From Arcicella sp034931005 (GTDB taxonomy: Bacteria; Bacteroidota; Bacteroidia; Cytophagales; Spirosomataceae): a DNA stretch of 64,000 nt. A model generated the notes under the pieces. That model saw nothing but the letters and a program-made list of their open reading frames with translations, made no database searches and was not told the DNA's origin. A program made the translations under genes and the position numbers. The DNA is taken from assembly GCF_034931005.1 (NCBI RefSeq), contig NZ_JAYGIN010000012.1, forward strand, positions 1-64,000. The letters run 5' to 3'. Below are positions 34,110-44,047 of this stretch, piece by piece. Every line of letters begins with the position of its first letter. Position 1 is the first letter of the stretch.

Positions 34110-35780
34110 ATGAGTCAAGAAACCATCATATTTTCGATGGAGCGTGTTTCTAAAACCGTTCCACCTCAAAAACAAATCTTAAAAAATATTTACCTGTCTT
34201 TCTTCTACGGAGCAAAAATTGGTGTGTTGGGTTTGAACGGTTCGGGTAAATCGTCACTTTTACGCATCATCGCAGGTAAAGACAAAAGCTATACGGGTGA
34301 TATTGTATTTTCGCAGGGATATTCTGTGGGAATGTTGGAACAAGAACCAGAACTTGACCCAACAAAAACGGTAAGAGAAATTGTAGAAGAAGGCGTTGCG
34401 GAAGTGGTTGCTTTGTTGAAAGAATTTGATGAAATCAACGAAGCTTTTGGCGACCCAGATGCAGATTTTGATAAACTATTAGAACGTCAAGGAACTGTTC
34501 AAGAGAAACTTGACCATCATAATGCTTGGGAACTGGATACTCGTTTGGAGCGTGCAATGGATGCTTTGCGTTGTCCTCCGTCCGACCAAAATGTAGCCAA
34601 TCTTTCGGGTGGTGAAAAACGTCGTGTGGCTCTTTGTCGCTTATTGTTGCAAGAACCAGACGTACTTTTATTGGATGAACCTACCAACCACTTGGATGCC
34701 GAGTCGGTACTTTGGTTAGAAGAACATTTACGTCAATACAAAGGAACGGTGATTGCCGTAACCCACGATAGATACTTTTTGGATAACGTAGCAGGTTGGA
34801 TTTTAGAATTGGATAGAGGCGAAGGTATTCCGTGGAAAGGAAATTATTCTTCATGGTTGGAGCAGAAACAAAATCGTTTAGCGAAAGAAGAAAAGACTGA
34901 ATCACGTCGTCAGAAAACGTTACAACGAGAATTGGAATGGGTGAGAATGTCGCCAAAAGCTCGTCAGTCGAAATCAAAAGCTCGTTTAGAGGCTTATGAT
35001 AAATTGATGTCGGAAGAAAACCGTCAGAAAGAAGATAAATTAGAATTGTTTATTCCAGCAGGGCCAAGATTAGGAAATAAAGTAATTGAGGTACAAGGAG
35101 TTACTAAAGCTTACGGAGATAAATTATTATTTGAAAACCTGAATTTCTCATTACCTCCTGCGGGAATTGTGGGAATTGTGGGGCCAAATGGTGCGGGTAA
35201 ATCGACGCTTTTCAAACTCATTACGGGGCAAGTTCAACCCGATGCAGGAACATTTGAAGTCGGTGAAACCGTACAAATGGCGTATGTTGACCAAGAACAT
35301 AATCAATTAGCGGCTGATAAATCGGTCTTTGAATTGGTTTCGGGCGGAACAGAAATGACGCTTTTGGGTGGGCGACAAGTGAATGCTCGTGCGTATGTGA
35401 GTAAATTCAATTTTAACGGAGCCGACCAAGAAAAGAAAATTGGTAATCTATCGGGTGGAGAAAGAAACCGTGTGCATTTAGCGATGATGTTGAAAGAAGG
35501 GGCAAACCTTTTGCTTTTAGATGAACCTACCAACGACTTGGACGTAAACACGCTCCGTGCTTTAGAAGAAGCTTTAGAAAACTTTGGTGGTTGTGCCGTT
35601 GTTATTTCCCATGATAGATGGTTTTTGGATAGAATTGCCACGCATATTTTAGCGTTTGAAGGTGATTCGCAAGTTTATTGGTTTGAAGGTAATTTCTCTG
35701 ATTACGAAGAAAACCGTAGAAAACGTTTGGGTAACGATGCCACGCCAAAACGTATTCGTTATAAGAAATTGGGTGATTAG
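34110..35780 (+). CDS. ettA: Energy-dependent translational throttle protein
   Basis: A 556-residue ABC-F ATPase that binds the ribosomal E site and gates translation according to ATP/ADP. It has two ABC domains. Walker A motifs are GLNGSGKSS and GPNGAGKST, and signatures are LSGGEKRRVALC and LSGGERNRVHLA. The Walker B sequences LLLDEPTNHLD and LLLDEPTNDLD are both present. The linker between domains (QNRLAKEEKTESRRQKTLQ) and the arm motif WVRMSPKARQSKSKARL are EttA-specific. No membrane domain. Length matches E. coli EttA. Confidence 0.96.
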   Translation: MSQETIIFSMERVSKTVPPQKQILKNIYLSFFYGAKIGVLGLNGSGKSSLLRIIAGKDKSYTGDIVFSQGYSVGMLEQEPELDPTKTVREIVEEGVAEVVALLKEFDEINEAFGDPDADFDKLLERQGTVQEKLDHHNAWELDTRLERAMDALRCPPSDQNVANLSGGEKRRVALCRLLLQEPDVLLLDEPTNHLDAESVLWLEEHLRQYKGTVIAVTHDRYFLDNVAGWILELDRGEGIPWKGNYSSWLEQKQNRLAKEEKTESRRQKTLQRELEWVRMSPKARQSKSKARLEAYDKLMSEENRQKEDKLELFIPAGPRLGNKVIEVQGVTKAYGDKLLFENLNFSLPPAGIVGIVGPNGAGKSTLFKLITGQVQPDAGTFEVGETVQMAYVDQEHNQLAADKSVFELVSGGTEMTLLGGRQVNARAYVSKFNFNGADQEKKIGNLSGGERNRVHLAMMLKEGANLLLLDEPTNDLDVNTLRALEEALENFGGCAVVISHDRWFLDRIATHILAFEGDSQVYWFEGNFSDYEENRRKRLGNDATPKRIRYKKLGD

Positions 35781-35785
35781 GAATC

Positions 35786-35827
35786 ATATAAAAATAGCCA
35801 AAGTTTTAACGTTGGCTATTTTTATAT
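35786..35827. terminator. Bidirectional terminator, ettA / subtilase
   Basis: A perfect 16-bp stem (35786-35801 with 35812-35827; core ATAGCCAA/TTGGCTAT) with A and T tracts on both sides, between convergent genes. Confidence 0.88.
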
Positions 35828-35832
35828 CGTAT

Positions 35833-38718
35833 TTATTCTCCCCGAATAAACTTCTTCACCAAAACCCTTTCTCCATCAATAATTCTCACAAAATACATTC
35901 CTGTGGATAGACTTTTTACGTTAATTTCTTTCGTAAAGGTATTCTCTTGTATTTTTTCTAATTTATCAGATAAGATATTCATTCCTAATGGGTTAATGAT
36001 TTCTATCGAAGGTTCAGTCGAGAGGTTTTGTTTCGATGAATACTGAATTTTTAACCACTCATTTGTTGGATTGGGTGAGAGTGTTAGGGCTTCGAGGTCG
36101 GCATCTTGCATGAAGTCATCAAAAGTCATTACTCTTGCATTATTTATTTTTACGAACTCCACGGCACCAGATGTCGAGGTACATTTTCCCAAAGTCATTT
36201 GAACAGTATATTTTCCTGCTTGGCTTGTATTTACGCTTGCTTGAGTTGCATTTGGAATTTTCACGCCATCTTTAAACCATTGAAAAGTATAGGGTAAATT
36301 GTCCGTTACAACTGCCTGAATGATTGTTGAACGCCCACTGATAAGTAAATACCTTCCTGTGGAAGGTTTAGTTACAATACTACTTCCCAAGCTTGTAGTT
36401 GTGAATGGGAGCGAAGTAGCCGTACAGCTATTTTGTGTTGTTTTTATGGTATAATTTCCCGTTTCTGAGATATTTAATGTTGCGTTTGTTGCTTTTGAAA
36501 TGTTTGTATTATTGCGTAACCATTGATATTTGATGCCTGTACCCGTAAGGTTTTTTACGCTTAGATTAATGTTGGCATTACAAATATTAGAGCCATTATC
36601 TGAGGATATAATTGGCGTTTGGGCATTTTCCACAATCATAGCAGGTGATGTTGCCGAACATTTTCCTTGCGTAATAGTGACCGTATAGTTTCCTGCCACC
36701 TTTGGATGATAAGAATTGGCATTGGATAAAGGAATTTTTTGTCCATTCCAACTCCAAACATAAGAAAGGTTTGTTCCAGAATTGGTTAATAATTTTACAG
36801 CACCTTTACACAATGAAGTATTACCTGCGGAGGCAATTGAGGCTGAAAGTTGACAAGGTGTACTGCTTACTCCGCTGATAATCAGGGCATAATATTGAAT
36901 GTCACCTTTTAGTAATGAGCCTTTATGATTGACGGTAATAGTATAAATTTTGCCAATTACTGGTTTTTCAATATAGATTTGCTCAATATTATCTCTAAAA
37001 TTATCGCCTTGTGTTGCTCCCAGACTCGGTGCATCGGGATTCAAAACCCAAGGGTAACTTATTGTCGTTCCATCACTTATTCTAATATCTAAATCATTGA
37101 TTAACTTAGGTTTACGATTGTTAAGATTTATAGCTTTGGCTTCTGTTGCGGTTGCTTCGGGGTCTGTCCAACAAATAGTAGCCGTAATTGGACTTTTTCC
37201 AGAAGCAATCACTTGAACGGTATTTGTAGAATTTTGATATAAAAGACTTTCAGAAATAAAATGATTTTGGTCTTTGTTATCAATGATTTGAGCTGCTCTT
37301 TCAGTATTTAAAAGTCCCCAACCAAATTGATAATCAGGGCCTTGTGTTGTTCCTGCTTCATTAGCAGAATGTAAAGCCAAACCTTTCAAAGTAGAAGAAC
37401 GCATCGTAAATCCGTAGTTTTTACGAGCGTAAAATTCTTGTAAAAGCAACAAAGAACCCGCAACATTTGGTGCGGCTACCGACGTGCCACTTAGTGTTGT
37501 ATAAGCATCGTCACTGTTGGAAGAGGCTGACAAAATCCCATCGCCTGTACCCACAATATCGGGTTTTATTCGTCCGTCGTCGGTTGGCCCCCAACTACTA
37601 TATGCCGACATTTTGATGTCCGTCGGTTTGGTTGGCACAACATCGCCCCCATCAATTGCTCCAACGGTAATGATATTTTTCGCATTTCCATCCATCGGAA
37701 TGGTATCAAAACTGTCATTTTTATTTCTCGAAACGGTACTTTTTACATTCGTATTTCTGAAATAATAGGGCGTTCCTGCGGGAGGGCCATTTTCTGTTCG
37801 TTTATTATCTGCCGATTTCACGATGAGATAATAAGGAGCATTGTATGCAATTTTATCAATGTCGCTTGATTTTTTATCATAAAATCCAAAACGATAATCC
37901 TCTGTTTTTGAGATAGTTGTGTCTCCCCACCATTCCCATTTTAGATTGTCGTCTCTAAAAACAATACCGTTGCGGTCGGGATTAAAAACCCATCCCGCCA
38001 AAACGCCATAAGAATGATTTGAAACCAATAGACTTTTAGCAGCAAAAGCCATTTCTGAAACATCATCGCCAAAGTCCCACACTTTCAAGCTACCACCATA
38101 AGCCATGCCCCGTGCTTGTTTATTTACGCCCGTCCCGATAAGAATACCCGCAAGATGGGTTGTGTGTTCGTTTAAATACGGAGGTGAATCAACTTGGGTT
38201 ATTCTGCTAAAACCTAATTCTTGGTGAGTGCTTCTGACCAATCCGCCATCCCAAAGCCCTAATTTATTTTTGACTACCGAAGTTGCACCACTCAAACTTA
38301 CGCCCAAACTTCCGCCTGCGTAAAGTGAATTTGTCCGAGTACAAGCGGAGGGTGAAATTTGTCCGTGTGTGATATAATAAATGGGGTTTTCAGCATCGTC
38401 AATTCCCTGCAAAGCCATTGTTCTGCCATCGGATAATGTTTTCTGCAAAGTCCAATTATTTTTTGTTGCCAAAAGTAAAGTTTTATTGAAATTGCTTTTG
38501 GCATCAGATTTGAGGACTTTTGTCAATTTGCGAAGAGCCTTCTCTGATTTTTTTTCGGAAGTTGAAATAAGTGATTTTTCAAACGATGTTGCTTCGTTTG
38601 ATGATTGGGCTACAATGTCAGAAAGATTGATTAGCACTAAAAAAGAGGCGAAAATCACGGCTTTTTTCCTAAAAGAATCTTTAATCCATGAACAATCCTT
38701 TGGCGGAAAGATATTCAT
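35833..38718 (-). CDS. Secreted subtilase with T9SS sorting domain
   Basis: A 961-residue S8 peptidase exported through the Sec and type IX systems. A hydrophobic signal segment lies at about residues 18-38. Catalytic residues are Asp157 (LGLWDGG), His185 (NEHTTHLAG) and Ser413 (SGTSVAAPN). A beta-sandwich follows the catalytic domain (about 480-610). Two or more Ig-like repeats with paired cysteines occupy about 620-860. The last 80 residues form a type A T9SS sorting domain (LSPNPTNEWLKIQY..., LSTGMYFVRI...VKKFIRGE). The product should be anchored on or released from the cell surface. Substrate unknown. Confidence 0.93.
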   Translation of the reverse strand: MNIFPPKDCSWIKDSFRKKAVIFASFLVLINLSDIVAQSSNEATSFEKSLISTSEKKSEKALRKLTKVLKSDAKSNFNKTLLLATKNNWTLQKTLSDGRTMALQGIDDAENPIYYITHGQISPSACTRTNSLYAGGSLGVSLSGATSVVKNKLGLWDGGLVRSTHQELGFSRITQVDSPPYLNEHTTHLAGILIGTGVNKQARGMAYGGSLKVWDFGDDVSEMAFAAKSLLVSNHSYGVLAGWVFNPDRNGIVFRDDNLKWEWWGDTTISKTEDYRFGFYDKKSSDIDKIAYNAPYYLIVKSADNKRTENGPPAGTPYYFRNTNVKSTVSRNKNDSFDTIPMDGNAKNIITVGAIDGGDVVPTKPTDIKMSAYSSWGPTDDGRIKPDIVGTGDGILSASSNSDDAYTTLSGTSVAAPNVAGSLLLLQEFYARKNYGFTMRSSTLKGLALHSANEAGTTQGPDYQFGWGLLNTERAAQIIDNKDQNHFISESLLYQNSTNTVQVIASGKSPITATICWTDPEATATEAKAINLNNRKPKLINDLDIRISDGTTISYPWVLNPDAPSLGATQGDNFRDNIEQIYIEKPVIGKIYTITVNHKGSLLKGDIQYYALIISGVSSTPCQLSASIASAGNTSLCKGAVKLLTNSGTNLSYVWSWNGQKIPLSNANSYHPKVAGNYTVTITQGKCSATSPAMIVENAQTPIISSDNGSNICNANINLSVKNLTGTGIKYQWLRNNTNISKATNATLNISETGNYTIKTTQNSCTATSLPFTTTSLGSSIVTKPSTGRYLLISGRSTIIQAVVTDNLPYTFQWFKDGVKIPNATQASVNTSQAGKYTVQMTLGKCTSTSGAVEFVKINNARVMTFDDFMQDADLEALTLSPNPTNEWLKIQYSSKQNLSTEPSIEIINPLGMNILSDKLEKIQENTFTKEINVKSLSTGMYFVRIIDGERVLVKKFIRGE

Positions 38719-38825
38719 TTCTATTTGATTTAGATTTTAAAATACTTGTCCCGTATTTATAGCAAAAAATGTGCCTTAGTAGCTTATTTTGAAGAGTTTA
38801 TTGCGTGAACGGTATTTGTCAAAAA

Positions 38826-40943
38826 TTAAATTTTTACCCATGTCCCAAGTTTGAGTGATTCTATTGCCGCCAGACTTGCCTTTGAGGTATTAATGATTTC
38901 TTCGATAGGAATAATGGCTTTGCCTCCGTTGTTAATTCGCTCTAAAAATAGCTCAAATTGGCTGAAATGACCTTTATCTTGACTGCGAGACATTCCCGAA
39001 GCCTTTGTTCCGAAGTATTCTGACTTCCGAAAATTATCAATAATCAACGTTTTTCCTTGCGAGTAAACCTCAATTCTTTCTTTGGAATAAGCCTTATTTC
39101 CATTTGCAAAATAGTTAATTGCCCCTGTTGAACCGTTGCTGTATTTCAACAAAATGGTAGCATTATCGGTATTTTCTTTAGGATTTTGTCCCATTGAATT
39201 TATCATAACACTTTCCACTAAACTGCCTGAAAAATAAGTGATTAAGTCAATAAAATGGCAGGCTTCTCCGATGATTCTGCCACCGCCAACGCCCATATTT
39301 TGTGTCCAATGATTTTTTGGAATTTCCCCCGCATTCACCGTAATAATCACGTTTATTGGCATATTTGAATTGCCCAATTGTGTCTTTAAATCCACAGAAA
39401 ATGGCGAAAATCTACGATTAAAACCAACCGTTAAAGTCTTGTTAGATAGTTGATAAGCCTCAATAATTTCTTCTAATTCTGCGTGATTTAGAGCCAAAGG
39501 TTTCTCGACAAAAACGTGTTTTTCTGCTCGTAGAGCGTCAATACACATACGAGCGTGCATATCGTGGCGAGTAGCGATGATGACGGCAGAAACTTCTGAA
39601 TCTCTAAAAATATCTTTGTTATTGGTCGTGGAATAATGAACGCTAAATTTCTTCGCCAACAACGTTCCCGACAATCCCGAAGCGGAAGATAGATACTTAA
39701 TATTAGCTTTGAGTTTGGTTAAATTGGGTAGAATTGTCGCCTTTGTGAAATTTCCAGAACCGATAATTGCTAAAACATTTTGAGTAGGTTGAAATGAGTG
39801 GTTTTGTAAACAAATACTGGTTTGTGAAAGGTCAATATTTTCTGGATATTTCAAAATTGAAGCAATAGATTTTGACTTGCTAATATGGTTGTAAATTTGT
39901 TTATAGTCTTGAAAATCAATTGCTTCTGAAATCAATGATTTGACATTTAAACTTCTTTTTGAAATGGCATTTAAAACGGTTTCAAAATTTCGTTTCACCG
40001 TCCAACGTACAAAACCAATGGGATAATCTTGCCCATTTTGCTCATAATTATCATCATAACGTCCTGCTCCATACGAGCATGAAACTTGAAATGAAAGTTC
40101 TTTTTGGTAAAAATCTGCTCGTTGAAGATTTAAACCAACTACGCCTACCAGCACAATACGCCCACGTTTGCGAGACATTTGTGCGGCTTGAGAAATAAGC
40201 TCATTTGAAGGCGTTGAAGCAGTGATAATGACGGCATCAACCCCTATATTTTGTGTAAATTCTTGAGTAATTTTTACAGAATTGATTTCATCAGAAACTA
40301 TAAAAGCCTGGATTCCTCTGGCGGTTGCGATAGCTACCTTTTCGAGGTCAATATCAAACGCAATGACCTCACAACCATTGGCTTGTAATAATTCGGCGGT
40401 GAGTTGCCCGATTAACCCTAAGCCAATTACGGCAACAGTTTCGCCAAAAGTTGGGTTTACGAGCCGAATTCCTTGCAAAGCAATTGCCCCGACAACGGTA
40501 AAAGTGGCTTCGTCGTCCGTAACATTTTGAGGAATTTTAGCAACCAAATTTTTAGGCACACAAACGACTTCCGCATGATGCCCGTTTGAAGCCACACGGT
40601 CGCCAATATTGAACTCATTTACACCTTCGCCAATAGCAATAATTTCACCAACGTTACAATATCCCAAAGGCAAAGGTTCGGATAATTTTCTAAAAATTGA
40701 CTCAGCCGTTGGACGAAAACCATCGGTTTTTATTTTATCGAAAACCTGTTTGACTTTCTCGGGTTGTTGGCGTGCTTTTTTGATAAAATTAGCTTTTCCA
40801 AACTCCACAAGCATTTTTTCAGTCCCTAATGAAACCAAACTTCGATGCGTTTTTATCAACACACAACCTTTTTTTACTTGCGGAATCGGTATTTCTTCTA
40901 AACTCGTTTCGCCAGTTCTTAGGTTTTGAATGAGTTGTTTCAT
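38826..40943 (-). CDS. Two-domain MDR / Gfo-Idh-MocA oxidoreductase
   Basis: A 705-residue fusion. Residues 1-360 are a medium-chain dehydrogenase (PLGYCNVGEIIAIGEGV, NIGDRVASNGHHAEVVCVP, nucleotide loop VAVIGLGLIGQLTAELL). Residues about 385-705 are a Gfo/Idh/MocA domain (NVLAIIGSGNFTKATILPNL, HVFVEKPLALNH, GGGRIIGEACHFIDLI). This fusion recurs in polysaccharide loci, sometimes near heparinase-like genes. It probably oxidises or epimerises a nucleotide sugar. It is the last gene of the exopolysaccharide operon and is separated from wecB by a long palindrome. Confidence 0.9.
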   Translation of the reverse strand: MKQLIQNLRTGETSLEEIPIPQVKKGCVLIKTHRSLVSLGTEKMLVEFGKANFIKKARQQPEKVKQVFDKIKTDGFRPTAESIFRKLSEPLPLGYCNVGEIIAIGEGVNEFNIGDRVASNGHHAEVVCVPKNLVAKIPQNVTDDEATFTVVGAIALQGIRLVNPTFGETVAVIGLGLIGQLTAELLQANGCEVIAFDIDLEKVAIATARGIQAFIVSDEINSVKITQEFTQNIGVDAVIITASTPSNELISQAAQMSRKRGRIVLVGVVGLNLQRADFYQKELSFQVSCSYGAGRYDDNYEQNGQDYPIGFVRWTVKRNFETVLNAISKRSLNVKSLISEAIDFQDYKQIYNHISKSKSIASILKYPENIDLSQTSICLQNHSFQPTQNVLAIIGSGNFTKATILPNLTKLKANIKYLSSASGLSGTLLAKKFSVHYSTTNNKDIFRDSEVSAVIIATRHDMHARMCIDALRAEKHVFVEKPLALNHAELEEIIEAYQLSNKTLTVGFNRRFSPFSVDLKTQLGNSNMPINVIITVNAGEIPKNHWTQNMGVGGGRIIGEACHFIDLITYFSGSLVESVMINSMGQNPKENTDNATILLKYSNGSTGAINYFANGNKAYSKERIEVYSQGKTLIIDNFRKSEYFGTKASGMSRSQDKGHFSQFELFLERINNGGKAIIPIEEIINTSKASLAAIESLKLGTWVKI

Positions 40944-40965
40944 TTTATGATTTGGTTAGTGGAGG

Positions 40966-41107
40966 ATAATAGCACGCAGATGACGCAGATGCCTTCGGCA
41001 ACGCAGATTTTTGCAGATTTTCAAAACTTCAAAAAATAAATTTCTGAGAAAAAATCTATTAAAATCTGCGTTGCCGAAGGTATCTGCGTTATCTGCGTGC
41101 CAATTAT
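40966..41107. repeat. Long palindrome, TGCGTCATCTGCGTGCC family
   Basis: Arms 40966-41010 and 41061-41107 pair over about 45 nt with few mismatches. They carry GCACGCAGATGACGCAGAT and its complement plus CCTTCGGCAACGCAGAT. The right end coincides with the stop codon of the epimerase gene. It is the best preserved of three family members here. Confidence 0.9.
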
Positions 41108-42210
41108 TATTTCGTAAATTTCGATACTAAAATCTCAGCGATTCGTTCAGCCGTTTTACCGTCCCAAAGCGGTGGAATTTGTCCTTTTGAGGTTTTTCCT
41201 TTCAAAATATCCATCAATTTTTCATGAACCGTCTGTGGATTTAAGTCATCCAAAAGCTGATTTGTACCCATTTCTACGGTTACAGGGCGTTCTGTCGTAT
41301 CTCTAAAAGTCAAACATGGCACTTGCAAAAAAGTAGTTTCTTCCTGTACTCCACCCGAATCTGTGATGATTAACGAAGCATTTTTCATTAACTGCAAAAA
41401 CTCTAAATATCCCTGTGGTTTGGTTAAAATGAGGTTTTTGATAGCATTTAGGCGTGTTTCAAGTCCAAAAGTTTTGATGTTTTTAGCCGTTCTTGGGTGA
41501 ATAGGGAAGACGACTTTTTGATGTTTTACCGTATTTTCAAGGATTGTCAAAATGGCATTTAGTCCTTTTTCAGAATCTACATTAGTGGGTCGGTGCATGG
41601 TTACGATTACGAAATTGTTTCGCAGAATGCCTAAATCTTGCAAAATGGAAGTTTGATTCGCTTTTTTGAGGTAATATTTTAGAGAATCAATCATGACATT
41701 GCCCACAAAAAATACTTTCTTGTCGCAAATTCCATCACGTTTCAGATTTTCAAGCCCCGATTTTTCAGTAACAAACAAATAATCAGCCATTTTGTCCACC
41801 ACCATTCTATTAACTTCCTCAGGCATAAGACTGTCTCCACTACGTAAACCAGCCTCAACATGAGCTACTGGGATATGTGATTTTTTAGCCACCAATGCAC
41901 AGGCAAGCGTTGCACTTACATCGCCCACAACTACCACCAAATCAGGTTTTTCACTTAAGATTACCTTTTCAAATTCGAGCATGGTTTTAGCTGTAACTTC
42001 CGTATGTGAACCGCTGCCGATGCCCAAATAATAGTCGGGTTTAGGAATTTGTAATTGTTCAAAAAAGACATCGCTCATATTGTTGTCATAATGCTGACCT
42101 GTGTGAACGATTTTGGAAATTATTTTGGGGTAGTTTTCAAAAGCACGATGTAGCGGAGCAACCTTCATGAAATTGGGTCTGACACCGACAATGTTTAGGA
42201 TTTTTATCAT
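41107..42210 (-). CDS. wecB: UDP-GlcNAc 2-epimerase, non-hydrolysing
   Basis: A 367-residue cytosolic enzyme that interconverts UDP-GlcNAc and UDP-ManNAc, supplying ManNAc residues for the polymer. Family blocks are GVRPNFMKVAPL, VHTGQHYDNNMSD, VVVVGDVSATLAC, HVEAGLRSGDSLMPEE, TMHRPTNVD and ITDSGGVQEE. The gene starts 1 bp from the stop of the upstream fusion gene, so it is clearly in the operon. No UDP-ManNAc dehydrogenase is present in the window. Confidence 0.95.
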   Translation of the reverse strand: MIKILNIVGVRPNFMKVAPLHRAFENYPKIISKIVHTGQHYDNNMSDVFFEQLQIPKPDYYLGIGSGSHTEVTAKTMLEFEKVILSEKPDLVVVVGDVSATLACALVAKKSHIPVAHVEAGLRSGDSLMPEEVNRMVVDKMADYLFVTEKSGLENLKRDGICDKKVFFVGNVMIDSLKYYLKKANQTSILQDLGILRNNFVIVTMHRPTNVDSEKGLNAILTILENTVKHQKVVFPIHPRTAKNIKTFGLETRLNAIKNLILTKPQGYLEFLQLMKNASLIITDSGGVQEETTFLQVPCLTFRDTTERPVTVEMGTNQLLDDLNPQTVHEKLMDILKGKTSKGQIPPLWDGKTAERIAEILVSKFTK

Positions 42211-42211
42211 A

Positions 42212-44047
42212 TTAGTGATTTGAGTTTAATTGATATACTCCCACAAAAATGGTGTGCGTATATTTTTTGTGTATGCCTATATAATGGAAGAGTTTGGTGT
42301 AAAAATGGGTGTTTGGATAATATTGCAATTCTTTTAATTCAAAGCCTAATTCAAGTAATTCTTTTGAGAAAATATCTGCCTTGACAACCTGTTTGAGATG
42401 TGGGAAATAGTCTGGTTTCCCCGTAGTTTTAAAGATATATTTTTCAATTTTTCGATACCAACAATCTTGATTTGGCATGGATATAATCAGAATGCCATTG
42501 TCGTTTAATATTTGAGGAAATTGAGCGATAACGTTCTTATAATCACATAAATATTCTAATACACTTGAGCAAATAATTACCTCTTTTTTAGCATATTTTA
42601 AATGGTTTTGAAAAGGTAAATTATCTTGTAGAAATGAAAGTGTGTAATTCTCTTGACCGTAATTGTTTCGGCATATTTTAACCATTTTTTCAGAGCCATC
42701 AATTCCAGTTACTATACAATTTTTAGTGGCTAAATAATGACTAAAAATCCCTGAGCCACAACCCACATCTAATACGCTCATATCAGGGTGAATATACTTG
42801 TTAAAGAGTTTTGTCCAGACTTTATAACGCTCTTTGAATTGTGCTGACTTTTTGTACTTTTCTTGGAATTGTAAAGCCGTTTCAGAGTGAAAGTCAATGG
42901 CATTTTGGGGTTTTGCATAGCGTTTTATCACATCAATGAGTAGTTTCAAATGATGTTCTTTTGTATATCTTTCTTGAAAATTTTGTAAAGAATTACAGGA
43001 TATTTCTTTAAATTTTTTTGGAGAATCAATCAAGTTTTTTAATTGCTTTACGATAGAGTTTGGGTCGTTATATGCTACAAAAACGCCCGATTCATTATGC
43101 TCAATCATTTCAGAAATTCCACGATAATTTGTCGTTAAAACCACACAACTATACGCCATCGCTTCAATGATTGCAATGGGTTGTCCTTCATTTTTATAGT
43201 GAGTTGGAAGAATGAAAAAATGAGCATTTTTGAGTAATTCTTTTTTAGTTTTCTCCCCAACAATACCATGATATTTTACATGATTAGTTAATTTATGTTT
43301 TGAAATAAAATCAAAAAAATGGCGTTCAGCATCGCTTGCATTTTCAAAGCGAATGGCATCGTCATAATGGATAAATTCACCACAAAAATCAGCATGAATG
43401 TTGATTTTGAATTGATTTATTAAGATTTCAATGGTTTCTAAAACACTCCAATATCCTTTTGATTCGATAAGATTGGATAGAAATAAAATTTTAATGGGTG
43501 TTTTAGGATTTGAAGGCAAAGTTTTGATATTCAGGTGTTTGCCTTTGGTACTCCATGATAATCCATTCAATACAACTTTGATTTTAGAATTTAAAGTTGG
43601 AGCGAAGTCAAGCATTTTTCTGAGTCCTTCCGAGAGGACAATAATACAGTTTGCCGAATCCAACATTTTAAGAATCAGCTTTTGAATAATAATATTTTGA
43701 GTGTTGTAAAAATTATCATAATTCCCTCCGTGAATGTGTAATACAACCTTACTTCCAAATATTTTTGATAAAATCACGATGGGAAAATCTCTTAAAAAAC
43801 CTTCTTTCGACTGTGAAATGGTATGATAAACCACATACTTTTTCTGAATAAGTTTTAAAAATAACCTTGCTAAAAGCCCAATATAAATCCAAATTTTGCC
43901 TAAAACGCCAATGAAATTTTCATGTCTTTTGCCACTTAATGTTAAAATTTCGCAAGGTAATTGACTGCTAAGACTCTGAAAAGCAATAGTTTGTCCATTG
44001 ATGGGTGGCGGAAGAATACCAATTAATAAAATTTCTTTATCATTCAT
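42212..44047 (-). CDS. GT4 glycosyltransferase fused to methyltransferase
   Basis: A 611-residue fusion. Residues 1-390 are a GT-B, GT4-type glycosyltransferase (start MNDKEILLIGILPPPINGQT, donor-site region FFILPTHYKNEGQPIAIIEAMA). Residues about 405-611 are a class I SAM-dependent methyltransferase (VLDVGCGSGIFSHYL, then EVIICSSVLEYL). The ATG overlaps the stop of the preceding glycosyltransferase gene (ATGA), which fixes this start over the upstream one at 44104. It likely adds a sugar and methylates the same or a neighbouring residue, possibly as a chain cap. Confidence 0.9.
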   Translation of the reverse strand: MNDKEILLIGILPPPINGQTIAFQSLSSQLPCEILTLSGKRHENFIGVLGKIWIYIGLLARLFLKLIQKKYVVYHTISQSKEGFLRDFPIVILSKIFGSKVVLHIHGGNYDNFYNTQNIIIQKLILKMLDSANCIIVLSEGLRKMLDFAPTLNSKIKVVLNGLSWSTKGKHLNIKTLPSNPKTPIKILFLSNLIESKGYWSVLETIEILINQFKINIHADFCGEFIHYDDAIRFENASDAERHFFDFISKHKLTNHVKYHGIVGEKTKKELLKNAHFFILPTHYKNEGQPIAIIEAMAYSCVVLTTNYRGISEMIEHNESGVFVAYNDPNSIVKQLKNLIDSPKKFKEISCNSLQNFQERYTKEHHLKLLIDVIKRYAKPQNAIDFHSETALQFQEKYKKSAQFKERYKVWTKLFNKYIHPDMSVLDVGCGSGIFSHYLATKNCIVTGIDGSEKMVKICRNNYGQENYTLSFLQDNLPFQNHLKYAKKEVIICSSVLEYLCDYKNVIAQFPQILNDNGILIISMPNQDCWYRKIEKYIFKTTGKPDYFPHLKQVVKADIFSKELLELGFELKELQYYPNTHFYTKLFHYIGIHKKYTHTIFVGVYQLNSNH

